A stretch of DNA of 64,000 nt from Flammeovirgaceae bacterium (GTDB lineage: Bacteria > Bacteroidota > Bacteroidia > Cytophagales > Cyclobacteriaceae): NCBI GenBank assembly GCA_020635915.1, contig JACJYU010000001.1, positions 744,001 through 808,000 on the forward strand. The letters run 5' to 3'. Position 1 is the stretch's first letter. Each line of letters starts with the position of its first letter. The notes under the pieces were generated by a model. It saw only the letters and a list, made by a program, of their open reading frames with translations. It made no database searches and had not been told where the DNA came from. A program made the position numbers and the translations under genes. Below, one piece after another: positions 8,469 through 15,591 of this stretch.

Positions 8469-9242
8469 GTGAAAAAGGCCATCTCCTTTTTGGTACGGTA
8501 CGTTCCGCGCAAATACCTGCAACGGGTCAGCGGTGCAGGGCTCAAGATAATGGGGGTTTTTTATGCGGGAAATACGGTGTCCTGCCCTATATGCGGCCAC
8601 CATTACCGCTCCTTTCTCCCCTACGGCAGGACCAACCCGCGGCCCAACGCACTTTGCCCCCACTGCCAATCCCTGGAAAGGCACCGGCTGATTTGGCTTT
8701 ACCTAAAGGAAGGCACCAATTTTTTTACTGAACGCCTCCGCGTATTGCACATCGCGCCCGAAGCCTGTTTTATCAAACGTTTCGAAGCACAACATGGCCA
8801 GGGCTACATCACCGCAGACCTGGAATCGCCCCTGGCCAAAGTAAAGATGGACATCCACGACATGCCTTTTGAAGCCAATTCATTCGATGTGGTGCTTTGC
8901 AACCATGTGCTCGAACATGTGGCCGATGATATCAGGGCCATGCAGGAAATATACAGGGTGTTGAAGCCCGGTGGCTGGTCGCTCCTCCAGGTCCCCTTTT
9001 TTTCGCCCGTGCCGGCCACCACCCTTGAAGACGCCACCATTACCAGCCCTAAAGCACGCGAGCGGGCATTTGGCCAGGATGACCACGTAAGAAAATTTGG
9101 CAAAGACTACCCCAAAAGGATAGGCCGGTCGGGGCTGCATGCAGAGTTGAATGCATTTGCGGCTAAACTGTCCCCGGGGCAAGCCCACCGGCATGGCATC
9201 GTAGGGCAAGAGGTTTTGTATATAGGAAGGAAGCCGGGCTAA
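8469..9242 (+). CDS. Class I SAM-dependent methyltransferase with N-terminal Cys-pair zinc-ribbon-like segment
   Basis: A 257-aa protein starting with GTG one base after the purB stop. Residues about 38-65 hold two CxxC pairs (CPIC and CPHC) in a zinc-ribbon-like spacing. The methyltransferase core follows: VLHIAPE (motif I-like), a conserved acidic pair TADLESP, then FDVVLCNHVLEHVADD and IYRVLKPGGWSLLQVPF, typical of Methyltransf_11 enzymes. Substrate unknown; sugar or cell-surface methyltransferases have similar architecture. It is not an arsenite methyltransferase: the ArsM cysteines are not visible. Translational coupling to purB is likely from the spacing. Confidence 0.85.
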   Translation: MKKAISFLVRYVPRKYLQRVSGAGLKIMGVFYAGNTVSCPICGHHYRSFLPYGRTNPRPNALCPHCQSLERHRLIWLYLKEGTNFFTERLRVLHIAPEACFIKRFEAQHGQGYITADLESPLAKVKMDIHDMPFEANSFDVVLCNHVLEHVADDIRAMQEIYRVLKPGGWSLLQVPFFSPVPATTLEDATITSPKARERAFGQDDHVRKFGKDYPKRIGRSGLHAELNAFAAKLSPGQAHRHGIVGQEVLYIGRKPG

Positions 9243-9268
9243 TAAAATTTCAATCGGATTAAAGGCGG

Positions 9269-9700
9269 TCATTCAAAAGTGGAGGCCAAAAGCGATGCTG
9301 GATTTATAACAGGCAAGTATGCATTGTTTAGAATCGTGCCCGCACCATGGGTAACAATCATTCCCCTTGCCGTTGAAAAAGAAATGCCCATTAGGGAAAA
9401 GTGAAGAGTGTCATCCAATAACCAATTGCCCTCCTCTTCCGTAATGAGCTCTACAATATTCTCCACCTCAAATGTAAAACCAAATTCAAAGGATCCAGCT
9501 TCCTTCTTCTTTTCTTTTAATTCAGCCAAGATATCAATTTTCAAATGAACAAAAACGTATTTATTCTCCTCATCAAATGAGGTTTCGGTTTTGTATTCAT
9601 AAGAAAAACCTGCAATATCCTCAATGATATTGTTGCGAATACTGTAATCCAGGCAAATAGCCTGTATCATCTTTACCTTATCAGTCCTAAATTTGGTCAT
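9269..9700 (-). CDS. SecB-like chaperone of a toxin-antitoxin-chaperone module
   Basis: A 143-aa acidic protein, third gene of the minus-strand module. Its C-terminal half follows the SecB pattern: a central beta sheet (YVFVHLKIDILAEL, FEFGFTFEVENIVEL) followed by STARGMI, an intervening GAGTILNN and YLPVINPASLL, which corresponds to the ARExI...FPxLxLxPVNFDAL region of SecB. The solitary SecB-like proteins of TAC systems stabilise a cognate antitoxin and sit directly after it, as here. The start ATG overlaps the antitoxin stop by four bases (ATGA). Base composition is AT-richer than flanking genes, consistent with acquisition. Similarity to SecB is a pattern judgement, not an alignment score. 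Confidence 0.7.
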   Translation of the reverse strand: MTKFRTDKVKMIQAICLDYSIRNNIIEDIAGFSYEYKTETSFDEENKYVFVHLKIDILAELKEKKKEAGSFEFGFTFEVENIVELITEEEGNWLLDDTLHFSLMGISFSTARGMIVTHGAGTILNNAYLPVINPASLLASTFE

Positions 9701-10122
9701 GCGACTAACGGAAATGATATGCCTTTGGGCTCCTTTACGCTGCTAGGGGCGGAAACAACCATATATTTGGTGTGTAAAGCCCTCAATGAAATTTTTTGAT
9801 ACAAGAAGCTCTTTGATTCCTGGATTTTGGTTGACCTCTCAAGCATTAAAAAAAATTCTTTCTGCGAAGTCATTGGTGTTGTAATGATCTTTTCCCCTAA
9901 CACTACTTCAATTTTACTAATACTTTTTAGGGTAAAGTTGTGGGTACCTGTAAGCCACTTACTTACTTCCGATTCATTTTTACCCAACAGTTGTGCTAGA
10001 TCACGCTGATTTTTCCCCTGGCGCTCCAGTATAGCGTGAATCTGATCAACCACCTCAAATGAATTATCAACAAATCGCCTGATCTCATCATTTACATCAA
10101 TTGAATCAAATAATTTACTCAT
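9697..10122 (-). CDS. HTH (XRE/HigA-like) antitoxin with long C-terminal tail
   Basis: A 141-aa protein with a helix-turn-helix at about residues 33-65: GKNQRDLAQLLGKNESEVSKWLTGTHNFTLKSISKIEVVLG split over two helices, typical of XRE-type antitoxins. After the DNA-binding domain comes a tail of about 60 residues (through LYQKISLRALHTKYMVV to a hydrophobic end, ISFPLVA) that could be the chaperone-addiction segment described for TAC antitoxins. ATG at 10122 is chosen; a GTG two codons upstream (10128) is possible. It lies 12 bp after the toxin stop and overlaps the chaperone gene by 4 bp. It probably represses the operon through the palindrome at 10611-10626. Confidence 0.8.
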   Translation of the reverse strand: MSKLFDSIDVNDEIRRFVDNSFEVVDQIHAILERQGKNQRDLAQLLGKNESEVSKWLTGTHNFTLKSISKIEVVLGEKIITTPMTSQKEFFLMLERSTKIQESKSFLYQKISLRALHTKYMVVSAPSSVKEPKGISFPLVA

Positions 10123-10134
10123 ATACACAATTTT

Positions 10135-10602
10135 CTATCCTTCAATTTTAAACCGTAATTGACCAAAAAGTTTCTTTCCAACCCTTTCAGTGTGGCCACT
10201 CCTCAAACTAGCCCTTAGCGCATGGTATATATTGTTCATATCTTTAAATGCCGGATAAACATCCGGGCTGTCCTGAACGGCTTGGGATGATTTTCTTCCA
10301 CCATTCCCCAGAATGACCAATTCGTCAGAAAGGCGAATGCAATACAGGCGCAAACCTGATGTTGCAATAGGAATGGCCGAAGCATTCCTTTCAGGCCGGA
10401 AATAGCGCTCAAGTGCTCCTGTCTCCTTTCCCATTTTCTCAATCCAGGCTTTGATGATTTGAAGATCATCCCGATTGGCTTCATGTTGGCTGAAGCGCTG
10501 GATAAAACGATCAGTTTCACACAATTCATAGGTTTCGAAGTGAACTGAGTAGAAGGCAACCTTGTCATACTCCTTGTAAAGCCCAAGAATTAAACGCTTC
10601 AC
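10135..10602 (-). CDS. Probable toxin of the TAC module (unrecognised family, RelE/HigB-like features)
   Basis: A 155-aa basic protein with GTG start, first gene of the three-gene module, where the toxin stands in HigB-HigA-SecB operons. No family is recognised with certainty. The central part, FRPERNASAIPIATSGLRLY followed by CIRLSDELVILGNGGRK, looks like the beta-sheet core of RelE/HigB toxins, in which a strand ending in a short R/K-rich turn precedes the last strand; the C-terminus is rich in Arg and Lys (RSGHTERVGKKLFGQLRFK). The protein is longer than most RelE toxins (about 90-110 aa), with an extra N-terminal segment. The toxin role is inferred mainly from gene order. Confidence 0.6.
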   Translation of the reverse strand: MKRLILGLYKEYDKVAFYSVHFETYELCETDRFIQRFSQHEANRDDLQIIKAWIEKMGKETGALERYFRPERNASAIPIATSGLRLYCIRLSDELVILGNGGRKSSQAVQDSPDVYPAFKDMNNIYHALRASLRSGHTERVGKKLFGQLRFKIEG

Positions 10603-10610
10603 TTATAAGT

Positions 10611-10626
10611 TAAGTTTGCAAACTTA
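10611..10626. promoter_or_regulatory. Perfect 16-bp palindrome, probable operator of the TAC operon
   Basis: TAAGTTTGCAAACTTA is a perfect palindrome ending 9 bp before the toxin GTG. Its minus-strand half TAAGTTTG is also the -7 promoter element, so a repressor bound here would block transcription. A second short palindrome, ACTTATAAGT (10601-10610), abuts it. This is the arrangement expected for autoregulation by the antitoxin. Confidence 0.65.
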
Positions 10627-10648
10627 TTAAGAAAATTGAAGTCCCCAA
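10619..10648 (-). promoter_or_regulatory. Promoter of the TAC operon (TTG-N19-TAAGTTTG)
   Basis: On the minus strand TTG (10648-10646) is followed after 19 bp by TAAGTTTG (10626-10619), matching the Bacteroidota -33/-7 consensus in both motifs and spacing. The predicted start of transcription is roughly 10 bp upstream of the toxin GTG. Confidence 0.6.
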
Positions 10649-10674
10649 TCATCCGTGGCAAATAATCATCTATC

Positions 10675-10691
10675 ACGCTGATTATCAGTGT
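10675..10691. repeat. Imperfect inverted repeat between mdh and the TAC promoter
   Basis: ACGCTGAT and ATCAGTGT form 8-bp arms with one mismatch around a single T. No T-tract follows on either strand, so a terminator is not well supported; it could be a second regulator site or chance. Confidence 0.3.
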
Positions 10692-10771
10692 ATTAAACTA
10701 ATGGGAATAGAGCTTAAGGGGTTGGTTCCAACACCTTTATTAAGACATTGCCGCTATTTCGACCTGTATGC

Positions 10772-11701
10772 CTACCCCAACTTCTCCAATACCTCCATTA
10801 CTTCCTTTACGTGCTGGCGGCTAGTTTCGAGCATGGCCTTTTCGCCTTCGTTCAGGTCCAACTCGATTATTTTCTCAATTCCGTTCTTCCCCAGCACCAC
10901 GGGCACGCCCAGGTAACAGTCGTTGATGCCATACTCCCCCTCCAACTTCACGCACACGGGGAATACCCGCCTCTGGTCCTTCACAATGGCTTCCGCCATT
11001 TGTGCGGCTGCCGCCCCAGGGGCATACCATGCTGAGGTGCCCATCAATTTTACCAGTTCGCCCCCGCCCTTTTTTGTCCGCTCTATAATGGCGTTCAATT
11101 TATCTTCCGCGATTAACTCCGTCACGGGGATGCCTGCAACGGTGGTGTACCGGGGCAGTGGCACCATGGTGTCGCCATGGCCTCCCATCAAAACCGCCTG
11201 GATTTCCTTAGGGGAAATATCCAACGCCTCGGCCAAAAATGCACGGTAGCGTGCGGTGTCCAAAATACCGGCCATGCCCATTACCCTGGTCCGGGGAAAC
11301 CTGGAGGTAAGGTGGGCCTGGTAGGTCATTACGTCCAGGGGGTTGGACACGATTATGATGATGGCTTCCGGTGAATGTTTTACCACATTTTCGGTAACGG
11401 ATTTTACGATGCCCGCATTGGTGCCTATCAAATCGTCCCGGCTCATGCCGGGCTTGCGCGGCAGGCCAGAGGTGATCACGACCACGTCCGACCCGGCAGA
11501 TTTGGAATAGTCGTTGGTAGAACCTATCGTACGGCTGTCGTATTGGTTGATCGGGGCTTTTTGCCAGATGTCCAACGCCTTGCCTTCGGCCAGTCCCTCT
11601 TTTATGTCCACAAGTACAATTTCATTGGCAATTTCACGGTACGCCAATACATCGGCACAAGTAGCACCCACGTTTCCAGCGCCTACAACGGTAATTTTCA
11701 T
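10772..11701 (-). CDS. mdh: Malate dehydrogenase
   Basis: A 309-aa NAD-dependent enzyme of the LDH-like MDH type, interconverting malate and oxaloacetate in the TCA cycle. The Rossmann motif GAGNVGAT is at residues about 7-14; the substrate site has GLPRKPGMSRDDLI (the mobile-loop arginines), VSNPLDVM and the catalytic His in LMGGHGDTMVPL. Length is standard. The ATG at 11701 starts MKITVVGAGNVG as in homologues; an in-frame TTG two codons upstream is unlikely. It stands apart from sdhCAB of the same pathway, 16 kb away in this window. Confidence 0.96.
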   Translation of the reverse strand: MKITVVGAGNVGATCADVLAYREIANEIVLVDIKEGLAEGKALDIWQKAPINQYDSRTIGSTNDYSKSAGSDVVVITSGLPRKPGMSRDDLIGTNAGIVKSVTENVVKHSPEAIIIIVSNPLDVMTYQAHLTSRFPRTRVMGMAGILDTARYRAFLAEALDISPKEIQAVLMGGHGDTMVPLPRYTTVAGIPVTELIAEDKLNAIIERTKKGGGELVKLMGTSAWYAPGAAAAQMAEAIVKDQRRVFPVCVKLEGEYGINDCYLGVPVVLGKNGIEKIIELDLNEGEKAMLETSRQHVKEVMEVLEKLG

Positions 11702-11737
11702 ATTCAATCCGGGTTAAAACAGTTTATCAAAGGGCTG

Positions 11738-11745
11738 CAAATTTA
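11738..11745 (-). promoter_or_regulatory. Putative -7 element for mdh
   Basis: Minus-strand TAAATTTG matches TAnnTTTG, 36 bp upstream of the mdh ATG. No clear -33 partner was found. Confidence 0.35.
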
Positions 11746-11777
11746 TCAATAGGCCTGGCAATGAAAAAGGATATTGG

Positions 11778-13091
11778 TCATAAATGTGGCCGCACCCTGA
11801 ATTGCAGGACTTCCCTTGTTTGGCGGGTGGTTTTGTACCGGTCGTCAATGCGGTAGCCCACTACCCAAATGACCTCCCCGTTGGCTTCCAGAACGGTGGC
11901 CACATCTTTTTCCGTCCTGGGCACTTTGTTGTCAATGAAGAAGTCGCTTAGCTTTTTCTTATTGCCCATGCCCAATGGAACAAAGGCATCCCCTTCCCTC
12001 CACTTTCTCCACAACAGGGGAAAAACGACCTTGCCGGCATCCAGGGTGGCTTCCCGGGCATCCTTCGAAAACGCGATGGCGTCCCCCCTTTCCACTGACA
12101 TCTTAAGGACTCCCATGGCCACCTCTTTGTCGTTTTCACGCACTTCCACGGCATTGGGCCCATCGGGGACGGGGGCCACGATCCAATCCTCCCGGTCAAT
12201 AAGCAACCGATGCCCCCGGGACAGGAATATTTTGCCCGATTGCCCTGCGGCCGCCACGGCAGCGGCACACTGGGCGTGGTTAAACCCGTATTCCTTGACC
12301 AGTTCCCAGAGGGCCACCTCGGGAAAGGCCATGTGCCGGGCCAATGCCTGGCTGATGCGCAGCGTATTTCCCTCCCGTGCAACAAATAGCCCGCGCAGTT
12401 GGCTTAGCCCCAGGTTGAAAATCGCGGCTGCCCCCAACAAATTGTTGTGGGTCCTTTTAAAAGCCGCTTCCAAAGAGGGGTTGAGCTCCTTTAGCCTGGG
12501 GATAACCTCGTGGCGCAGGAAGTTCCTATCGTAGTCATCGCCCTCGTTGGAGGCATCTTCGCACCAGCTAATTTTATGGCTGACGGCATAGGCGGTCAAT
12601 TCGCTTTTGGCAAATGCCAACAAAGGCCTGATGGTCTTGTCGTTTTTTTGGGGGATGCCTTTCATCCCACTTATGCCCGTTCCCTTGATGAAATGGAGCA
12701 AGGTGGTTTCCATGTTGTCGTTAAGGTGGTGGGCGGTGGCCACCAGCGGGTACCCCTGCTCCTGCATCAATTCATAAAACCATGCGTAGCGAAGCGCACG
12801 TGCCGCCATCTGAATGGAAAGGCCGTGGGCCGCGGCATAATTATTGGTGTCAAAGGACTTAACATGAAAAGGCACATTCAACCGGGCACAGGTTTGCCGC
12901 ACAAACCGCTCATCTTCGTCAGCCGCCATGCCACGCAATTTAAAGTTGCAATGTGCCACCCCTATTGAATACCCGGCATTATGGAACAACTGGAGCATCA
13001 CCATCGAGTCCACCCCACCGCTCACGGCCAGCAATACCTTTTGTTCGGGCGTGCACAGGCTGGCGATATGTTCTTCAAATTGGCGTTGCAT
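11778..13091 (-). CDS. tilS: tRNA(Ile)-lysidine synthase
   Basis: A 437-aa enzyme that ligates lysine to C34 of the tRNA-Ile CAU anticodon using ATP, allowing AUA decoding. The N-terminal PP-loop ATP pyrophosphatase domain has SGGVDS at residues 24-29, followed by VAHCNFKLRG and ATAHHLNDNMETTLLHFIKGTG, a diagnostic TilS stretch. The C-terminal TilS domain (about residues 355-437) contains KKLSDFFIDNKVPR. Length matches the long bacterial form. It is divergent from the OstA-like gene, with only 38 bp between starts. A minus-strand TATCTTTG (13096-13103) lies five bases before the ATG, so the transcript may be nearly leaderless. Confidence 0.95.
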   Translation of the reverse strand: MQRQFEEHIASLCTPEQKVLLAVSGGVDSMVMLQLFHNAGYSIGVAHCNFKLRGMAADEDERFVRQTCARLNVPFHVKSFDTNNYAAAHGLSIQMAARALRYAWFYELMQEQGYPLVATAHHLNDNMETTLLHFIKGTGISGMKGIPQKNDKTIRPLLAFAKSELTAYAVSHKISWCEDASNEGDDYDRNFLRHEVIPRLKELNPSLEAAFKRTHNNLLGAAAIFNLGLSQLRGLFVAREGNTLRISQALARHMAFPEVALWELVKEYGFNHAQCAAAVAAAGQSGKIFLSRGHRLLIDREDWIVAPVPDGPNAVEVRENDKEVAMGVLKMSVERGDAIAFSKDAREATLDAGKVVFPLLWRKWREGDAFVPLGMGNKKKLSDFFIDNKVPRTEKDVATVLEANGEVIWVVGYRIDDRYKTTRQTREVLQFRVRPHL

Positions 13092-13129
13092 CGGGCAAAG
13101 ATAACTTTTATCTATTTTTACGGGTCGAA

Positions 13130-14695
13130 ATGATAATGCGCAACCCCTTAATTGTTTGTGTTTTGCTCCTCTTTTTGGTTTCCCTTCAGGCCGTGGGCCA
13201 GCGAAGGGTAAAACTAAAACGGGCCGACAACCTGTATGGCAGTGTAAAAGACGGCAAGCGGTACGACAGGCTGGTGGGGAACGTGGTTTTTGTCCAGAAC
13301 AAGACCACGATTTATTGTGATTCGGCCCATTTTTTTAAGTCGGACAACCGGGTGGATGCTTTTGGCAAAATCCATATTACCGAAGGCGACTCCATCGATG
13401 TCACCTCCCTGGGGCTGTCGTACGATGGCGACCAAAAGATCGCCCACCTGAGGAAGAACGTGGTGTTCACCAAACTGGGGCTGGCCACCCTGCACACCGA
13501 TTACCTTGACTACTACCGCAACCAAAATGAAGCCCGCTATTTCAACGGGGGCAAGCTGGTGGACAGCACCAACGTGCTCACCAGCCGTAAAGGCTATTAC
13601 GACATCAACACCAACACGGCCTCATTCAAGGGCAATGTGGTGGGCGTGAACAAAGAGTACACCATGGAATCGGACACGCTGCAGTACAACTCCAAATCAA
13701 AAACCATCTTCTTCCGCGACCGCACCACCATTACGGACAAAGAGGGGGGGGTGGCCGTTTATGAAACCGGCTTCTACGACACCAACAAAAAATTGTCGTC
13801 ACTTTATTATGGGGAAATAGAAACCCCATCCTACAAGATCACGGGGGACCGCTATTTCCTCAACGATTTAAAAAAAACCTATAAGGCCAAAGGCAAGGTA
13901 GTGATGACTTCCAAAGAGGAAAACATGATCATCTATGGTGACGATGGCGACTACGATCGTGGCAAAGGCATTACCAAGGTATATGGACATGCCTACCTGG
14001 CCAAGGTCACCGACCAGGCCGATACCCTGTTTCTTTCTGCCGATACGCTGGTCTCCATCGAAAGCCCGGACCCTCAGAAAAAGAAGCTGCTGGCCTACAA
14101 CAATGTGAAGATTTTCAAAGCAGACCTGCAGGGCAAGGCCGACTCCCTGGTGTATGTGGCCCACGACTCCACCCTGTATTTCTTCAACGACCCGGTATTG
14201 TGGACCGATGAAAACCAGATGACGGCAGACTCCATCAGGATGCTTATCACCAACAAAACCATTGACCGTATCTTTCTAATCGACAATTCATTTGTTGTCG
14301 CCCAGGACTCCTTGTCGCACTTCAACCAGATCAAAGGGAGGAAAATGACGGCTTTCTTTAAAGAAAAGGCCATCAACCATGTGGATGTGGACGGTAATGG
14401 CGAAAGCGTGTATTTCGCGTTGCAGGAAACAAAAAATGAAGCCGCCCCGGACAGCCTGGGCATGGCAAAGCCCACCGTGGTGATGATGGGCATGAACAAA
14501 ATCATCTGCAGCAACATGAAAATCAATTTCAAGGCGGGAAAGGTGAACAATATCAGTTTTTACGTTCAGCCGGACGCCTCCTTTATCCCCCCTTCGGAGT
14601 TGGAGGAAGGGGAAAAAAAACTCAGGGGCTTTACCTGGCGCATTGGGGAAAAACCTGAGAAAAGCGATGTAGTCAAGTCAAAAAAGGACTTGTAA
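13130..14695 (+). CDS. OstA/LptA-like protein (LPS transport type, periplasmic)
   Basis: A 521-aa exported protein with a signal peptide (MIMRNPLIVCVLLLFLVSLQ...VGQ) and repeated OstA-type beta-strand units: GNVVFVQNKTTIYCDSAHFF near the start, then similar segments at GNVVGVNKEYTMESDTLQYN, GKVVMTSKEENMIIYGD and HAYLAKVTDQADTLFLSADT. The repeating G-x-V/I...D-x-L pattern is that of the beta-jellyroll of LptA and the LptD N-terminus, which bridges LPS across the periplasm. It lacks the LptD barrel. Start at 13130 gives the signal peptide; ATG at 13136 is equally possible. Upstream in-frame codons overlap tilS and are rejected. Confidence 0.85.
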   Translation: MIMRNPLIVCVLLLFLVSLQAVGQRRVKLKRADNLYGSVKDGKRYDRLVGNVVFVQNKTTIYCDSAHFFKSDNRVDAFGKIHITEGDSIDVTSLGLSYDGDQKIAHLRKNVVFTKLGLATLHTDYLDYYRNQNEARYFNGGKLVDSTNVLTSRKGYYDINTNTASFKGNVVGVNKEYTMESDTLQYNSKSKTIFFRDRTTITDKEGGVAVYETGFYDTNKKLSSLYYGEIETPSYKITGDRYFLNDLKKTYKAKGKVVMTSKEENMIIYGDDGDYDRGKGITKVYGHAYLAKVTDQADTLFLSADTLVSIESPDPQKKKLLAYNNVKIFKADLQGKADSLVYVAHDSTLYFFNDPVLWTDENQMTADSIRMLITNKTIDRIFLIDNSFVVAQDSLSHFNQIKGRKMTAFFKEKAINHVDVDGNGESVYFALQETKNEAAPDSLGMAKPTVVMMGMNKIICSNMKINFKAGKVNNISFYVQPDASFIPPSELEEGEKKLRGFTWRIGEKPEKSDVVKSKKDL

Positions 14696-14800
14696 CGCGC
14701 CAGATGGGTGATAAATTGCGTCCTCCCATCAATTTCTTTTCATTTTTCTAGGACAAAAACAGCATTTCTTTTAAATTATCAGTCGAATAGGTGTGTCCTT

Positions 14801-15508
14801 ATGGGATTGAAGTTAACCATAGTGTTGTTTGTGCTGTGCAGCTTGAATGTGTTTGGGCAACGCCTTGAGCTTGTGAACCGGGGCGAAACCAGCTACCAGG
14901 CCCAACTGGGGCAGGTCTTGAAAATCCCATTAAAAATCAAAAACACTACTGACAAGCCGCAGTTTTATATCGTGCGGAAGGTGCAGGGCGACCTGGGGGG
15001 CACCCAAAAAGGCTATTTTTGCTTTGGCGACAAGTGTTTGGAGCCCGGTGTAGACCAATTTTCCAAACGCATAGAACCCGGGCAAACGATAGAGGGCCTT
15101 TACTATACCCTGGAAACCGGCCTGGTGACAGGCCAAAACAATTTCAAGTTTGAGGTTTTTGAGCAGGGGCACGTGGCTGAGGCCCTGGCCCACAACGTAA
15201 GCGTATCGGTAGAGGAGCGCACGGAAAAATCGATGGTCTTTCAATCCAGGGACATTACCATCAACGATGTGTACCCCAACCCCGTTTCCAACTATGCCTT
15301 CATTGAATACCACCTGATCAACGATGCCATAAAGGCAAATGTGATCATCCACAACATACTTGGCATGCCCATGGCCGATTATGAACTTCCTGCCTTTGAA
15401 ACCAGCGTGAAGCTCTCATTGGAAAACCTCGCCCCTGGGGTCTATTTTTACACCCTCTACCTGGACAAAGAAGGGGTATTGACAAGAAAATTAATAGTTA
15501 GGAAATAG
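14801..15508 (+). CDS. Secreted protein with T9SS type A C-terminal sorting domain
   Basis: A 235-aa protein with an N-terminal signal peptide (MGLKLTIVLFVLCSLNVFG-Q), a DUF1573/Ig-like beta-sandwich of about 110 residues (QLGQVLKIPLKIKNTTDKPQF), and a C-terminal type A sorting domain of about 80 residues: VYPNPVSNYAFIEY, then GMPMADYELP, ending LAPGVYFYTLYLDKEG...KLIVRK. The sorting domain directs export across the outer membrane by the type IX secretion system and cell-surface attachment. Start at 14801 is chosen because upstream in-frame codons would prefix a non-signal sequence. Function of the N-terminal part is unknown; the gene is an independent marker of the phylum. Confidence 0.85.
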   Translation: MGLKLTIVLFVLCSLNVFGQRLELVNRGETSYQAQLGQVLKIPLKIKNTTDKPQFYIVRKVQGDLGGTQKGYFCFGDKCLEPGVDQFSKRIEPGQTIEGLYYTLETGLVTGQNNFKFEVFEQGHVAEALAHNVSVSVEERTEKSMVFQSRDITINDVYPNPVSNYAFIEYHLINDAIKANVIIHNILGMPMADYELPAFETSVKLSLENLAPGVYFYTLYLDKEGVLTRKLIVRK

Positions 15509-15554
15509 GCCATTTCCTTCCATTTTTCCCGATGCGGCAACCATAAGGCCGGGA

Positions 15555-15584
15555 TTGTGAATTGCTGCCAGTGTAGTATATTTG
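15555..15584 (+). promoter_or_regulatory. Promoter of the bamD operon (TTG-N19-TATATTTG)
   Basis: TTG at 15555-15557 and TATATTTG at 15577-15584 are 19 bp apart, an excellent match to the Bacteroidota promoter consensus. The -7 element ends only 7 bp before the bamD ATG, so the transcript would have almost no leader. Confidence 0.6.
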
Positions 15585-15591
15585 CAGGCTT

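Noticed and set aside
8469..9242. Considered as the missing arsenite methyltransferase of the arsenosugar cluster
   Set aside because: It is 36 kb away, coupled to purB, and lacks the ArsM cysteine pattern; only the CxxC pairs of a zinc-ribbon-like segment are seen.
12953..13129. Upstream extension of the OstA-like gene into tilS
   Set aside because: Would place 59 non-conserved residues before a clear signal peptide and overlap the divergent tilS gene.
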